Of a stretch of 64,000 nucleotides of DNA, positions 42,334-54,449 are shown piece after piece. A model generated the notes under the pieces. That model made no database searches and was not told the DNA's origin. It worked only from the letters and a program-made list of their open reading frames with translations. The stretch covers positions 310,001-374,000 of the forward strand of contig JAQJVL010000200.1 in NCBI GenBank assembly GCA_035578905.1, given 5' to 3'. Numbering within the stretch: position 1 is the first letter of the stretch; each line of letters opens with the position of its first letter. The DNA comes from Stictocephala bisonia (Eukaryota > Arthropoda > Insecta > Hemiptera > Membracidae). The position numbers and the translations under genes are program-made.

Positions 42334-44802
42334 GTGCCTGCTTGGTTCTATTGGAATGTACTCGTAGCTGTTGCCTGCTTGGTTCTATTGGAATGTACTC
42401 GTAGCTGTTGCCTGCTTGGTTCTATTGGAATGTACTCGTAGCTGTTGCCTGTTTGGTTCTATTGGAATGTACTCGTAGCTGTTGCCTACTTGGTTCTATT
42501 GGAATGTACTCGTAGCTGTTGACTGCTTGGTTCTATTGGAATGTACTCGTAGCTGTTGCCTGCTTGGTTCTATTGGAATGTACTCGTAGCTCTTGCCTGC
42601 TTGGTTCTATTGGAATGTACTCGTAGCTGTTGCCTGTTTGGTTCTATTGGAATGTACTCGTAGCTGTTGCCTGCTTGATTCTATTGGAATGTACTCATAG
42701 CTGTTGACTGTTTGGTTCTATTGGAATGTACTCGTAGCTGTTGCCTGCTTGGTTCTATTGGAATGTACTCGTAGCTGTTGCCTGCTTGGTTCTATTGGAA
42801 TGTACTCGTAGCTGTTGACTGCTTGGTTCTATTGGAATGTACTCGTAGCTGTTGCCTGCTTGGTTCTATTGGAATGTACTCGTAGCTGTTGCCTGTTTGG
42901 TTCTATTGGAATGTACTCGTAGCTGTTGCCTGCTTGGTTCTATTGGAATGTACTCATAGCTGTTGACTGTTTGGTTCTATTGGAATGTACTCGTAGCTGT
43001 TGCCTGCTTGGTTCTATTGGAATGTACTCGTAGCTATTGCCTGCTTGGTTCTATTGGAATGTACTCGTAGCTGTTGCCTGTTTGGTTCTATTGGAATGTA
43101 CTCGTAGCTGTTGCCTGCTTGGTTCTATTGGAATGTACTCGAAGCTGTTGCCTGTTTGGTTCTATTGGAATGTACTCGTAGCTGTTGCCTGTTTGGTTCT
43201 ATTGGAATGTACTCGTAGCTGTTTGGTTCTATTGGATTGTAGTCGTAGCTGTTGCCTGTTTGGTTCTATTGGAATGTACTCGTAGCTGTTGCCTGTTTGG
43301 TTCTATTGGAATGTACTCGTACCTGTTGCTTGCTTGGTTCTATTGGAATGTACTCGTAGCTGTTGCCTGCTTGGTTCTATTGGAATGTACTCGTAGCTGT
43401 TGACTGCTTGGTTCTATTGGAATGTACTCGTAGCTGTTGCCTGTTTGGTTCTATTGAAATGTACTCGTATATGTTGCCTGCTTGGTTCTATTGGAATGTA
43501 CTCGTAGCTGTTGCCTGTTTGGTTCTATTGGAATGTACTCGTAGCTGTTGCTTGCTTGGTTCTATTGGAATGTACTCGTACCTGTTGCCTGCTTGGTTCT
43601 ATTGGAATGTACTCGTAGCTGTTGCCTGCTTGGTTCTATTGGAATGTACTCGTAGCTGTTGCCTGCTTGGTTCTATTGGAATGTACTCGTAGCTGTTGAC
43701 TGTTTGGTTCTATTGAAATGTACTCGTATCTGTTGCCTGCTTGGTTCTATTGGATTGTACTCGTAGCTGTTGCCTGTTTGGTTCTATTGGAATGTACTCG
43801 TACCTGTTGCCTGCTTGGTTCTATTGGAATGTACTCGTAGCTGTTGCCTGCTTGGTTCTATTGGAATGTACTCGTAGCTGTTGCCTGCTTGGTTCTATTG
43901 GAATGTACTCGTAGCTGTTGACTGTTTGGTTCTATTGGAATGTACTCGTAGCTGTCGCCTGTTTGGTTCTATTGGAATGTACTCGTAGCTGTTGCCTGTT
44001 TGGTTCTATTGGAATGTACTCGTAGCTGTTGCCTGCTTGGTTGTATTGGAATGTACTCGTAGCTGTTGCCTGCTTGGTTCTATTGGAATGTACTCGTAGC
44101 TGTTGACTGCTTGGTTCTATTGGAATGTACTCGTAGCTGTTGCCTGTTTGGTTCTATTGGAATGTACTCGTAGCTGACGCCTGTTTGGTTCTATTGGAAT
44201 GTACTCGTAGCTGTCGCCTGTTTGGTTCTATTGGAATGTACTCGTAGCTGTTGCCTGCTTGGTTCTATTGGAATGTACTCGTAGCTGTTGCCTGCTTGGT
44301 TCTATTGGAATGTACTCGTAGCTGTTGACTGTTTGGTTCTATTGGAATGTACTCGTAGCTGTTGCCTGTTTGGTTCTATTGGAATGTACTCATAGCTGTT
44401 GACTGTTTGGTTCTATTGGAATGTACTCGTAGCTGTTGCCTGCTTGGTTCTATTGGAATGTACTCGTAGCTGTTGCCTGCTTGGTTCTATTGGAATGTAC
44501 TCGTAGCTGTTGACTGCTTGGTTCTATTGGAATGTACTCGTAGCTGTTGACTGTTTGGTTCTATTGGAATGTACTCATAGCTGTTGACTGTTTGGTTCTA
44601 TTGGAATGTACTCGTAGCTGTTGCCTGCTTGGTTCTATTGGAATGTACTCGTAGCTGTTGACTGTTTGGTTCTATTGGAATGTACTCGTAGCTGTCGCCT
44701 GCTTGGTTCTATTGGAATGTACTCGTAGCTGTTTGGTTCTATTGAATTGTAGTCGTAGCTGTTGCCTGTTTGGTTCTATTAGAATGTACTCGGAGCTGTT
44801 CT
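42334..44802. repeat. Satellite array, 37-bp units
   Basis: About 66 units of GCCTGCTTGGTTCTATTGGA followed by ATGTACTCGTAGCTGTT. Common variant sites are CTGCTTG/CTGTTTG, TTGCCTG/TTGACTG and CTCGTAG/CTCATAG. A distinctive 30-bp unit (GTTTGGTTCTATTGGATTGT then AGTCGTAGCT) occurs at 43221 and again at 44731. These are 1510 bp apart, exactly forty 37-bp units plus one 30-bp unit, consistent with a segmental amplification step. ORFs of 72-109 codons inside are artefacts of the three-unit (111 bp) reading-frame cycle. Confidence 0.97.
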
Positions 44803-45160
44803 TGACTATTCGATCAATAAAATAAGATTACGATTTAAAGCATTAAGTTATGGTAATCGAATCTTAATCTGTATTGTCTTAACTTCAAATAAGTATTAGA
44901 CTTACAACGTATAGAAATAAACTAATGTAAACAAAAACAAATAAAAATAAAAAATAGGTGCTATTGTTACATACAATCTAAAATTGTATATATACATTTG
45001 TTTTTAAACTATAATGAATTATTATACAAATAAATTATTTTATAATAACGTTCTAAATAAGCCATCAACATTGAAATACGACTACTCAACTCTGACTAGT
45101 TCCGAAAGTACGTCCTTAAACTCTTCTTTTGCTTTTTTCTCTCATTAATGCACATATTAA
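44803..45160. other. No gene seen
   Basis: AT-rich spacer between the satellite and the TA microsatellite. Confidence 0.5.
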
Positions 45161-45164
45161 ATAA

Positions 45165-45244
<80 letters not shown>
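45165..45244. repeat. (TA)n microsatellite, about 38 units
   Basis: Pure alternating TA, preceded by an AAAT-rich lead-in. Likely variable in length. Confidence 0.97.
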
Positions 45245-45248
<4 letters not shown>

Positions 45249-45299
45249 TTCGTATAGGTAACTCTTTATGTTGTTTTGTCATTTGGAATTAGACACCTC

Positions 45300-45783
45300 A
45301 GTATTCGTGTTTAGTTTGGAATATCTTACCCACTTACTCACTATCGAGTACGTGGGTCCATCACAACCATTCTCAAACGTTGGTAAGTCGACAGTCCTAT
45401 GTAAGACATGCAATCTTATCATCAGCGAGTCAAAACATACTGTTGTATTCCAACTTACAGTTCGTGTTTAGTTTGGCATAGCCTACTCACTTACTCACTA
45501 TCGAGTACGTGGGTCCATCGCAACAATTCTCAAACGTTGGCAAGTCGACAGTCCTATGTAAGACATGCAATCTTATCATCAGCGAGTCAAAACATACTGT
45601 TGTATTCCAACTTACAGTTCGTGTTTAGTTTGGCATAGCCTACTCACTTACTCACTATCGAGTACGTGGGTCCATCGCAACCATTCTCAAACGTTGGCAA
45701 GTCGACAGTCCTATGTAAGACATGCAATCTTACCATCAGCGAGTCAAAACATGCTGTTGTATTCCAACTTACAGTTCGTGTTT
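45300..45783. repeat. Three tandem copies of a 157-bp unit
   Basis: The unit runs from TTCGTGTTTAGTTTGG through TCACTATCGAGTACGTGGGT and GTAAGACATGCAATCTTA to TGTATTCCAACTTACAG. Start points are near 45306, 45463 and 45620. Copies two and three are closest. The overlapping ORFs simply repeat with the unit. Confidence 0.92.
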
Positions 45784-48700
45784 ATTATTATAATCAGTTA
45801 TACTGAACACTATGATTATTAAAGGTCCAATCTAGTGGATACTATGAATTGTTTTGTTTAAAACTGTCATGAATTAAATTTACTGTTTCACATATAAGTT
45901 ATTTAACCATGATCTAAGTATAAAATTACTTAATACAGTTTTTCAAGAAAATTAGGTGTCTCGGAGTTAGGATTTTATATATTTATAAACAACATTATAA
46001 ATGTTTAGTTAAAAACAAATATTAAATGTTATTATTTAAACGAATATTTAAAGAAGTAAACCAGAGGAAATTTTGTGTTTATCTTTTTTTTACAAATAAG
46101 CTATCTCAAGGATATAAATACTTTTGGCGAACGTCTGACAAAATATGAAGTTTATAAAAGTGGACAATTGACAAATCCTGGAAATATTCGGGATGTAAGT
46201 GGGGGCTGCTTTTCAAACCCAACCATATCACTAGAACGAACCTTTAATAACCGTTAAGTGTTAACTATAACTCATAACAATAAGAAACACAAACCAAAGT
46301 TGAAATAGAAAAGCATGTTTTAGCCCGCTGACGGTTGAATTGCATTGATAAGGCTGCCTGGGCCTGTCGATTTCCCAGTTTGGGAAATGACCACCAACAA
46401 GATCTAAACATTTTCTAAAATCAATGGAAGTGGTCCTCTTCGTATGTTTATGTAATGTCTAATAGAGCTGTGAACAACTTGTTTCAGAGATGCCGAGCCT
46501 GCTGACTTGCCCGGTGTAGAGAGCGCAGTGGGCTGGGGTCACTGACCCGGCCAGTGACGTCATCTCCTCGGCATATCTCCAGCCACGGATACACATACTG
46601 TGACTCTTTGCAAATATAGACAAAACCCCTACATATGTCAATCTAGAGCTATACAAAATCACGAGTTTGGATGGTTTGAAAGAAAATGTGAGAATATCAT
46701 CTTACACCAAAAAGATTCAGTTAATTAAAATAAATGCTTTGAAATAGTTGGTGTTTGTAATTAATTTATCCCTTAAATTCCTGTAAAGTCCTCCTTAATT
46801 TAGCAATAGATTAAACCTACTTATTATTTTTAACGAATTAAAAAAACGCTGTTTTTTGAAAGTGACAGCATAATTGTTATGGGTCTATAATTATCAGTTT
46901 GTCTATTTGTTTCTACTTGATAGTTGTTGATATTTTGTTACTATCGTTATTTAACGAGCTAGTACGTCATGTACTGCTATGTAATTTGTCATATCTAGAA
47001 TGTAAATGAATACATAGTAACTTATTGTAAATGGAGCAATTCTGCTGTTGGAGACGTGCACATTATTCTAGATTCAGTTCTATATAATGAAAAAAGGGCA
47101 CTTGAAAATAATTAATTCTTGTTATTAGATGAACAAGAAAAACGGAAAATGTTTAATTTCATCCATGCAAAATGTCATAGTACGCTCCGAATTAAACATT
47201 GTATGTAAAATGCTTCAATTTTCAACAAAACCGAATATTTATACATTCAGTGGTGGTATAAGGCGATAATAAACCGTATACAGAACTTTGCTTGGAGAAA
47301 GAGCGCACATGGTCAAGAGTCCCTTAGCGAGTGAATGGGCATTTTGCAAGTTGGCTGGCCTGTGGTTGGGGTAGGTCTTGGCGCCAAGCGTCGTGGTGGT
47401 GGTGGGGGCCGGCCTTGGACTTACTACGGGGCGTACTACACGCTACGCTAGAGAGTAGTCTAGCGCACCACCTACGACCTCGGCTCGATAACCTGACATA
47501 ACATCATATACTAGCACAAGTTACTAAACAGAGCTTCCTCATAGCCTACTGATTGGCATGCTCAGTGTTTTAACATTTAGGAATGGATCTCTTGACTACT
47601 TCATAAAACACAAAGCATCGACACGTGTAAAAAAAACCAACGATGTAGACATTATAAACTAAGTTAAAATTAGCATAGTTGAAACACAGATAGTGTCGTA
47701 AGGAATACAGGTAAACCAAATGTATGATTCATACCAAATCTAATGTAGAATTCAGTGTGGGTACCACATAAATCACTCATCTAATATTATGCTACTGTCA
47801 CTCGAAACCTGACCACTTGCTGTGATTATGTACACGTCCTGAAATAAATACTTTTGATTTACTCTTCTGCAATATCAATTCCTAATTTTACGAATTTTCA
47901 TTTTTTGGGTTAGTGTTTATCTATGATTTCTTGACTTACTGACTGGTTTTATTTGACGTCAGTTTTTTGTAAAAAATGTTTGAAAACAAAGAATTGTATT
48001 TAAACTCAGAAAATTGTACAAGTACATACATGCCTAAATGACCAAATGAAAAGTTTGGCCCAAATCTTATTTACTTGACATTCAAATTCTGAATTCACTT
48101 TTTTAAAAGTAAAATTAATTTTATAATGGCAACCTTAAAATGTGGAAAGTTTGGTTGAATCGGTGTAAATTGAAACAAAAAATATATTTTTGCAATGTTT
48201 ATCAATTATCCATTTCCAATTTGGGATAAATATTGTCAATGCCGATGTGGACATTTCACATTCACTTCATCGAAATACTGTAGAAGGATTTTTAAATAAG
48301 CATAAGATCATCTCCCACAGCTATTGTCACATAAGGAGTGCATCTGAACACTAGATCTGTGGTCAAGGTAGATTACAAATGTGCATTTGGCCTTAGATCA
48401 ATTAAGGCCAGGGAAATATCATAAATTGTATTATAATGATAGCTTGGATGTAACAGACTGTTATCATAAAATACAATTTAAAATCTGGACCATTTTCTGG
48501 GTAATATCTTTTAAATTATTATTTGGTTATTATTATTTTGGTCTTAAATAGTAATCTACTCACTAGTGAGAGAATGATGTATTAAAAATGAAAAAAGTCC
48601 ATTAAACCACCTAAACAAATGGTCAATGGTAATTCTTAAAAAATATTTTAGACCTCCATCTGAAAAATGTCCAGTGTAACTTACGATCTAATTTTTAAAT

Positions 48701-50940
48701 TTTGTTTAACAAGATCAGGTTGAATAGGTTAAGAGATCATAATTTGAAGATAGGTAGGTAGCTTCACAATTTGATTATTTGAGGAAAACATAATACGTAT
48801 TACTAAGATTGATGGAAAACAGTGAATTTAGTTTCCCCAAATACTTGTATTTCCGGCTCATCTTTCCCAAACAGGTTAACAAATATAATTTTTATAAAAT
48901 TTGGGAATTTAGTTGTAGCCTTCATGTTACTAATAACTTCTTTATGACAGTTATGCAATTAACTTAACCTGTATGCTGTTTTTTTAGTAATAAAAGCAGT
49001 GCTCAGAGACCATAGAAACGAATGTATTAAAAAGTGGTGTCTAACTGACAATATTTTCATGTTTTGAGTCTATTTGCTAATTTTAAAAGATAAAGACAAC
49101 AATTGACAAGGTTTAACAATTACGTGAACATAATAAGAAAAAAAAAAAACATTCTCAGTTTATCTTAAGAAATTTTATACCACGTACATTATACATGCAT
49201 GATATCTTATAGGTATTTGCTATAAGCACTTATATATTGCATTAAAAATCCAGTAGAACTTCAGAAATGTGGTAGATCTGATTGTACATTTTATAGAATC
49301 CTTAACAAGCATTTTTTTTTCTGACAAATAGCGGACCTACAAAAATGTTACTTGAAAACTGCAACCCATTTATAAAAAAAATAGCAGTTATTATTATCAG
49401 AATAAGGCAACTACTAATAGCAAATTAGTATGCCATAGTTCAGTCTGAAAATTAAATCAAACAAAGTCGTTTTATCCAAACGAAATAATTCTATTTATGT
49501 GGTGTAAGAGTCTTAATTAAAGGTTTAAAATGCAAGAGTTTAAAATTTTTAATAATTACATTATTGATTTCTTCCTTACCCAAGTTAAGCGTTTTCACTA
49601 ACAACTACATTAAATAAAAAATCCCTAAAATTTCCTGTTAATAATAAAATTGGAAATAATTTAAACCAAACAGGTCTGGGAATAGTATATGTCATAACAA
49701 GAGTGGAAAGTGGGGTTTTGCATGTTCGAGACCATATGTTTGAAGTACGAGACTTGTCGAGCACTTCAATTGGTCGAGAACATACAAAGCACTTTCACTC
49801 TAGTTTTAAACGATACTTTTCACTACACTACAGAATAAAAATAGGCGTTGTTGACTGTGGAAAATTTTCGGTTGTAAACAATGTTACTTTCGGTAGTAAA
49901 CAATAGACAGCTGTTGAAAATATGATGTTTCGCAGGTTGTAAACACATTTAACGAAAACAGCTAAACTCATAGTAGTGTAGTGAAAAATCTATTTGTCAA
50001 CAAATCAAAACAGTAGTTATAAAAATAAACAAAATTTCACACCTGTTTGTAATCACTACCGATTTGATTATTTTTCAATACATGTGAAGTAAACCGATAT
50101 TAAGACACATTTTATGGTATCAGGGAATTTTATTAAAACAGGATTAAAAAAATATTTATTTAGTAAAGCAAATCTTGCAAACATAACATTTTACTGGCGC
50201 CAAACTTAGATTGATAAAAAAAAAAAAAAACGAGCCCAAACTAAAAACAAATGTTTAATTCTTATGATAAATATGATTGTGTCATGTTTGTTATAGGTTA
50301 AAATATTATTTCAATATTGTATATTCTCTTATTTAAAGTATATACTTATTTTTTGTATGTAAATAAAAACATCATTATATACATTGATCAATCATCGATG
50401 TTGAAACCTTGTTGTTACAAATATTGTTTCTTCAATGATGTAAACACAATCAAAAGCCAGCAAGCCTTGCACCCCATCAACAATTGACCATTGAGTGAGC
50501 TTTTACTTCTTTAACATTGATATGGTGAAATGCATAGGACCACAACATAAGAGAAAAGGGACTAAGTGTATAATTACTGCCAAAATTAAGATGCTTGTTA
50601 GACCATTATTAAATATTTAAAATCATACAAGTTTCATTAAATAATAACATCAATGTTATACTTACCTTAGAAACTTTAAGCTTCCGCCCTTCTCGTCTCA
50701 GATACTGTTTCTGTTATTCATAGTAATTTATAATTTCATAAAAAATTTGAAATTTACAAATCAAATACAATTTCATACCCTTTAACTGTAAGCATTATTT
50801 TTAACTGAATAATGTTATTTATAGATCAACTCATAAGAAAGTAGATATGAGCAACTAAAAGTGATTAGTTTTGAAACAGCATAAAGTATCAAATAAAATC
50901 TCACAATAAACAGTTTTAAATATATAAATACTAGAGCAGC
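45784..50940. other. No confident gene; GC-rich patches at 46455-46600 and 47280-47500
   Basis: 46455-46600 is GC-rich and contains CAGTGACGTCATC, a full TGACGTCA site at 46555-46562, possibly a promoter of an unseen gene. 47280-47500 is GC-rich (GGCGCCAAGCGTCGTGG, GGGGGCCGGCC) with no coding frame recognised. The rest is AT-rich. An inverted pair TTTTCACTACACTAC (49817-49831) and GTAGTGTAGTGAAAA (49973-49987) bounds 171 bp and may be a tiny MITE. Confidence 0.35.
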
Positions 50941-52274
50941 TCTTACTTACCCGTGTAAAATCTAATCATTATAGTAGGAGTAGGTTGTATAAATAACTAA
51001 TAAAAACTCGTTATAATTATTTAAATTTTTTTTATTTAATATAGGAAATCATATAGGCCTATTAATTTTATTTACAAAATACACACCAGTCTCTTAAAAC
51101 AGAGCTGGATTTTATACAAAATTGTGCATCTAGAACACAAGTAAAAACAATTGTCTTAGATTAAAATGCAATATAAAACATACAGACTAAAATTATCTTA
51201 AAAAAATAATAATTGAAGATGATTTAATATTTCAATTCCTTCCAGTGGTACCTAATTAAGTGACCCAATAATTTACAGAAATGAATTTTGACTAATAAAT
51301 ATTTCAAATTATTTATAAAAAACACAATTCAGACCATTTCTTAACAATCGTGGCATTTTGAATACAATAAAATAAAAACCTATGACCTTTTAACAATAAA
51401 TTTCAACAATAGTTAATTGCAAAGGCCACCAATTAAGTTTAAAAAATTTAATGAGATATATAAATATATATATATACAGAATTGGCAACATTGTCAACTG
51501 ACTATTGGTCTGCTCTTGTCTCAATGGTTATCCCACTGCCTGTTCCCGAATGCGTACTACCATACCTTGGCCTCTGAAGGTAAAACTACTATCAGCATGT
51601 AAAACATTTTAAAATTAACTTATTTACAAAATATATACAGAACAGAACATAAAATATGTGCATTTGATAAAATTTTCTCACTATATCACAATGGTTTTAA
51701 GATCAATACAAATTACAAAAATATGTGAAGAATTTATTACAATACAATTTGTGCAAGTTGAAGACCTGTTGGTAACTTTGATGGCCAGCCAGATTAGTTG
51801 AGACCAATTACTTATAATAGAATGATTTAATAAAATCGTTGTCATAAAAACAATACTATCGATGGAGATGCATTAAAATGTAATAAGTTACTTCATGTAA
51901 AATATTAATGATTTCCTAATTTTTTGAAATTATGGCTTCAATAAATTCTAACAGATTTGTCATTTTAAATGTATCCGAGCCAGCGAGTTTATATGATTAA
52001 TTAAAAAAACCAAATATGGACCTCCATGATAAGTCTAAACATTATTTACTAATCTGCGAGTTAGATATACAATCATAACCCCAGTAAAGAATGAATTTGT
52101 ATGTCAATAACATAACTGCTAGACATTATTTAATTTGCAGCAATTGGTTCTTATAAATCAATAATAGTAAATTTTATATCTAGGTTGATAAAACTAACTG
52201 GCTGGTCAAAAGGCCAAAACAACTGCAGGAAAATTTAATGGAGAACCAATTTACAATTAACTTATAAGAAAACA
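50941..52274 (-). other. Presumed long 3' UTR and downstream flank of the IER gene
   Basis: AT-rich, without ORFs. A minus-strand AATAAA signal lies at 51067-51072 and several ATTTA motifs occur on the minus strand. Immediate-early mRNAs often carry AU-rich 3' UTRs, but the real 3' end cannot be fixed without transcripts. Confidence 0.3.
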
Positions 52275-53174
52275 CTACACTGTCATAGCAAGAAAAGGCC
52301 TTTGCTGCAATGCATCGACAGTTTCTTTTGCTTGGGCGGAACAAAGGTCTGGTGTGGAAGTTGATCTTGTAAGCTTACCTAGTCCTGAACTCGTACTCAG
52401 GTCGGTCGCACTCCCACTAGTAGCCGCACTTAATCCTCCAAAACTGAAAATGGACACCAAGCTCGTAATGCGGTCGATTTCCATGGTTGTTGATCCTCCA
52501 TCGTTGACTTCATTACATTCGGAAAGGAGAGTGGTGTCATCCAAGAACACAGAGTCGTCCCCACTTTCATGATCTGATCCAGATTTGTGTCTTTTAGGTA
52601 GAATAGACAGTACAGCTTCCTCGGTTTCCCATTCTGCAACAGCTCGCCTTCTTTTTAAGCATCTTGAAGAAGAACATGGCAATCTTTCCCTCAAAATAAC
52701 AACACTTTGTTCTCTTGGTGCCTTGTCCAGGTCTAGGTAGGTAGGTGCTTCGCCTGTTTGAGGACAATATGGAGAAGGCGCATGGTTTTCCTTATTGGCT
52801 TCTAAAGCTTCAGGACATCTTACATAAGTGATAGGTGATGGTAAAAAATTAATATCACCTGAGGCAGATTCTGCTTCTGAAGGCTGCTGAGTAGATGCTT
52901 CGACGCCCGCTTCTTCTGCTGTGAGAGCTACCAAGTTGTCATCGTCTATGTAGCTATATTCCTGAACTTCAGGAGTGCTGACTGAGTATCCACCAACAGA
53001 TGTTGAGGGATTGTTGACCATATTGAAAGCTTCCTCCATGAAGATGAATCTTGCTTTCTGAAGAACTGTAGCAACTAAAAGATTTTTGTGCAAACTCACA
53101 CCCCCACGTTGTGCTCGAGATTGAGCAATTTTCGTTAAGGAAATAGTGATCAATCTTTGTGCATCTGTTGCCAT
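52275..53174 (-). CDS. Ier5: Immediate early response protein, IER2/IER5 family
   Basis: An intronless 299-residue nuclear-type regulatory protein. Vertebrate relatives are serum- and stress-induced and act with PP2A and HSF1. The N-terminal IER domain is clear (residues about 3-50: DAQRLITISLTKIAQSRAQR, then GGVSLHKNLLVATVLQKARF). The C-terminal family box ITSLVSIFSFGGL lies at about 236-248. Between them is low-complexity acidic/Ser-rich sequence with basic clusters KRRR (174-177) and PKRHK (193-197) that could act as nuclear localisation signals. The start is ATG at 53174 (ACTATGG, A at -3 and G at +4); the frame extends four codons upstream only through a TTG. The single-exon structure fits the family. 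Which vertebrate paralogue it matches cannot be decided, so the symbol is indicative. Confidence 0.9.
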   Translation of the reverse strand: MATDAQRLITISLTKIAQSRAQRGGVSLHKNLLVATVLQKARFIFMEEAFNMVNNPSTSVGGYSVSTPEVQEYSYIDDDNLVALTAEEAGVEASTQQPSEAESASGDINFLPSPITYVRCPEALEANKENHAPSPYCPQTGEAPTYLDLDKAPREQSVVILRERLPCSSSRCLKRRRAVAEWETEEAVLSILPKRHKSGSDHESGDDSVFLDDTTLLSECNEVNDGGSTTMEIDRITSLVSIFSFGGLSAATSGSATDLSTSSGLGKLTRSTSTPDLCSAQAKETVDALQQRPFLAMTV

Positions 53175-53393
53175 AGTGTATGTCAAGTTAATAGTTTGAA
53201 TAAAATAGCAATAAGTAACTATGTAAAATCACAATGTTCACTAAACACAGTTCAAATAACTATTAACTCATAACTAATCTTAAACCACAAATTTCACGAA
53301 AACTTATTACTTCACTTATAACTCTTCATAGCACAATCACCAACTTAACAGTGTGGACGCATAAACAGGAATGGCTGCTGATGTCAACACTAG

Positions 53394-53403
53394 CCATATA
53401 AGT
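53394..53403 (-). promoter_or_regulatory. TATA/CArG-like box of the IER gene
   Basis: CCATATAAGT differs by one base from the CArG consensus CC(A/T)6GG. On the minus strand it reads ACTTATATGG, a TATA-like box, about 220 bp upstream of the ATG. Its position just downstream of the CRE is consistent with a core promoter. Confidence 0.4.
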
Positions 53404-53418
53404 AAGTTTCCGTTTCCA

Positions 53419-53426
53419 TGACGTCA
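53419..53426 (-). promoter_or_regulatory. cAMP-response element TGACGTCA
   Basis: A full palindromic CRE lies 16 bp upstream of the TATA-like box and about 245 bp from the IER start codon, with a CCAAT motif at 53441-53445. CREB/ATF control is known for immediate-early genes; function here is inferred from position. Confidence 0.55.
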
Positions 53427-53445
53427 CGGCCTACTTATCAACCAA

Positions 53446-54006
53446 TCACGAAAGGCCTTCGTCATTTAAACGAGGTGACTGTTGGTGCTACTCCTGATCT
53501 CATGCGGAGAAATGTTGAACTAAAGCACTTGCCAGGCACAGTGGCAAAAGAGAATGATACCAACCAAACAACATTTAATTCAAAATAGAAATAAAATAGT
53601 TGTTTTATAAACTTTGTGTGAATAGTGAAATTTCTCCGTACCACACCGTATTACTATCAATATTTTGCCAAACTATTATTGCAACGAATTTTTATTTCCA
53701 AACCTTCGAACTATAATACATAATATAATAATAATAATAATTTTATATTGTAACTAAACATGCAATATTGTTCTAAACAGTATATTTTTATGCATATTTA
53801 TAAAATGCATAAATTTATGTTTTTTTTTCAAAAGTATTTGTACTTCGGATAACATTAGTAAGAACGCTTGAAATATTAATTCTGGACAAAGTTATTAAGT
53901 TATAATTCTGGACTTGAACGTAAAAGTATAACTGAACATTAATATGTCACATATAAAATAACTGAACCCTTTTCCAGTTTTATTAAAGTTTTAGGTAGTT
54001 TTTAAT
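53446..54006. other. Intergenic, AT-rich; nothing further seen
   Basis: Lies between the IER promoter and the DNA transposon. No ORF with supporting features. Confidence 0.45.
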
Positions 54007-54449
54007 AATTGAGGAGTTGGGTGCAAAAATGACCTGAGTCTGAAAAGTCAGTTTTGAGAAAACAGGCTTTGAAAGTTACACATATCGTTTTTCTTATTAT
54101 AGTATTTTTTATAGTGCTGTAGATTGTAATATTCTGTAAGGTTCATCTTCTAGTTAAAGAATATATTCATTGCTAAGTGAAATCATTTTTTATATACAAA
54201 TTATTAGACAAAATAGTAGGGGGTGTCACGGGTCGTTTTTGCATAAAAGTAACTAGGATAATGTTGAAATAATGCCACTGAAACACTGCAGTTTAAAGAG
54301 TATGATTATTATTAATTAAAATTGGTATAAAAATACAAATAATGCATAAATTGGTACAAATTGGCCTAAACAAGGCTTAAGCTAAAATTGGTTTAAAATT
54401 GTACTGGCCATGGCTTAAATATTTTACACTGAGAAAAAATGAACAATAT

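Noticed and set aside
43037..43692. Repeated ORFs translating as PAWFYWNVLVAVACLVLLEC
   Set aside because: Product of the 37-bp satellite cycling through three frames every 111 bp; looks like a membrane protein only by composition.
45268..45822. ORFs repeating QSYHQRVKTYCCIPTYSSC
   Set aside because: They repeat with the 157-bp tandem unit.
53175..53186. Upstream start giving an extra four residues for the IER protein
   Set aside because: The upstream codon is TTG; the ATG at 53174 has a good context and matches the family start.
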